The notes under the pieces were generated by a model that saw nothing but the letters and a program-made list of their open reading frames with translations, did no database searches and had not been told where the DNA came from. From assembly GCA_000149265.1 (NCBI GenBank), contig CH003275.1, forward strand, positions 524,641-588,640: a stretch of 64,000 nt of DNA, written 5' to 3'. Within the stretch, counting starts at the first letter, position 1. The number at the start of each line of letters is the position of its first letter. The stretch comes from Ciona savignyi (Eukaryota > Chordata > Ascidiacea > Phlebobranchia > Cionidae). Positions 63,780 to 64,000 of the stretch are shown piece after piece. Position numbers and translations under genes: made by a program.

Positions 63780-63925
63780 ACTGCTTTTAGTTTAGTTTAC
63801 TGTGTTCCGTAAAGTGCCTTGCCCAAGGTCACAACCGACCAGCAAGCGACCAGTTTCGCACCTGCAACCTTTCGATTGAAAGGCGCCTGCCTTAATTAAG
63901 CGCCAGGCTACCGACAGGAATACTT
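63780..63925 (-). mobile_element. tRNA-derived SINE head, reverse copy, ENPP intron 7
   Basis: AAAGTGCCTTGCCCAAGGTC, CCAGTTTCGCACCTGCAACC and TTTCGATTGAAAGGCG are the reverse complement of the tRNA-like 5' part. It lies between the last visible ENPP exon and the window end; the remaining bases show nothing else. Confidence 0.6.
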
Positions 63926-64000
63926 CATAAGATGTAAAATGTTTACGATTATTGCAATCGTACCAGATCTGGGTAACAGCCAGAAGACAAGGAAAGAAAA

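Overview
The window is nuclear DNA of an invertebrate chordate, most probably a sea squirt of the genus Ciona. The genes are animal genes with many short exons and GT-AG introns. The predicted proteins are closest to the vertebrate members of their families as I recall them, the DNA is AT-rich, and many copies of a tRNA-derived SINE resembling the published Ciona element lie in introns and spacers. The species is inferred, not proven.

Layout, left to right. Bases 1-9,300 are repeat-rich: a 0.9-kb tandem duplication, an 85-bp tandem repeat, and a two-exon gene for an unrecognised small secreted peptide (3251-3862) with a broken second copy at 5743-6013. PAN3 (9345-21869, +) has 17 exons that keep phase throughout. 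POMP (24869-23059, -) is split into four small exons and converges on PAN3. A single-exon 13-finger C2H2 protein follows (26936-25431, -). SYVN1/HRD1 (29876-31625, +) is uninterrupted by introns but has a one-base frame break in a C-rich tract. UBE2K (32076-40275, +, six exons) follows it and faces a small three-exon membrane-protein gene (42469-41231, -), tentatively COX7B-like. A repeat-filled spacer (42.5-46.5 kb) leads to LPGAT1 (46504-47727, +, one exon), WLS/Wntless (49186-59053, +, ten exons) and the 5' part of a secreted ENPP ectoenzyme (61340 onward, +), which runs off the right end.

The genes do not form one pathway. SYVN1 and UBE2K are a ubiquitin ligase and a K48-type conjugating enzyme and lie head-to-tail about 450 bp apart. 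POMP assembles the proteasome that acts downstream of them. PAN3 controls mRNA deadenylation, WLS carries Wnt ligands, LPGAT1 remodels phospholipids and ENPP hydrolyses extracellular phosphodiesters.

Introns and spacers carry a varied set of small DNA transposons. Several have intact terminal inverted repeats and 8-bp target duplications (hAT type). One 1.06-kb TTAA-flanked, piggyBac-like element is nested inside a hAT-type element. The peptide gene with its broken copy is the best candidate for undescribed biology. Exon boundaries were set by eye from GT/AG sites, reading phase and family similarity.
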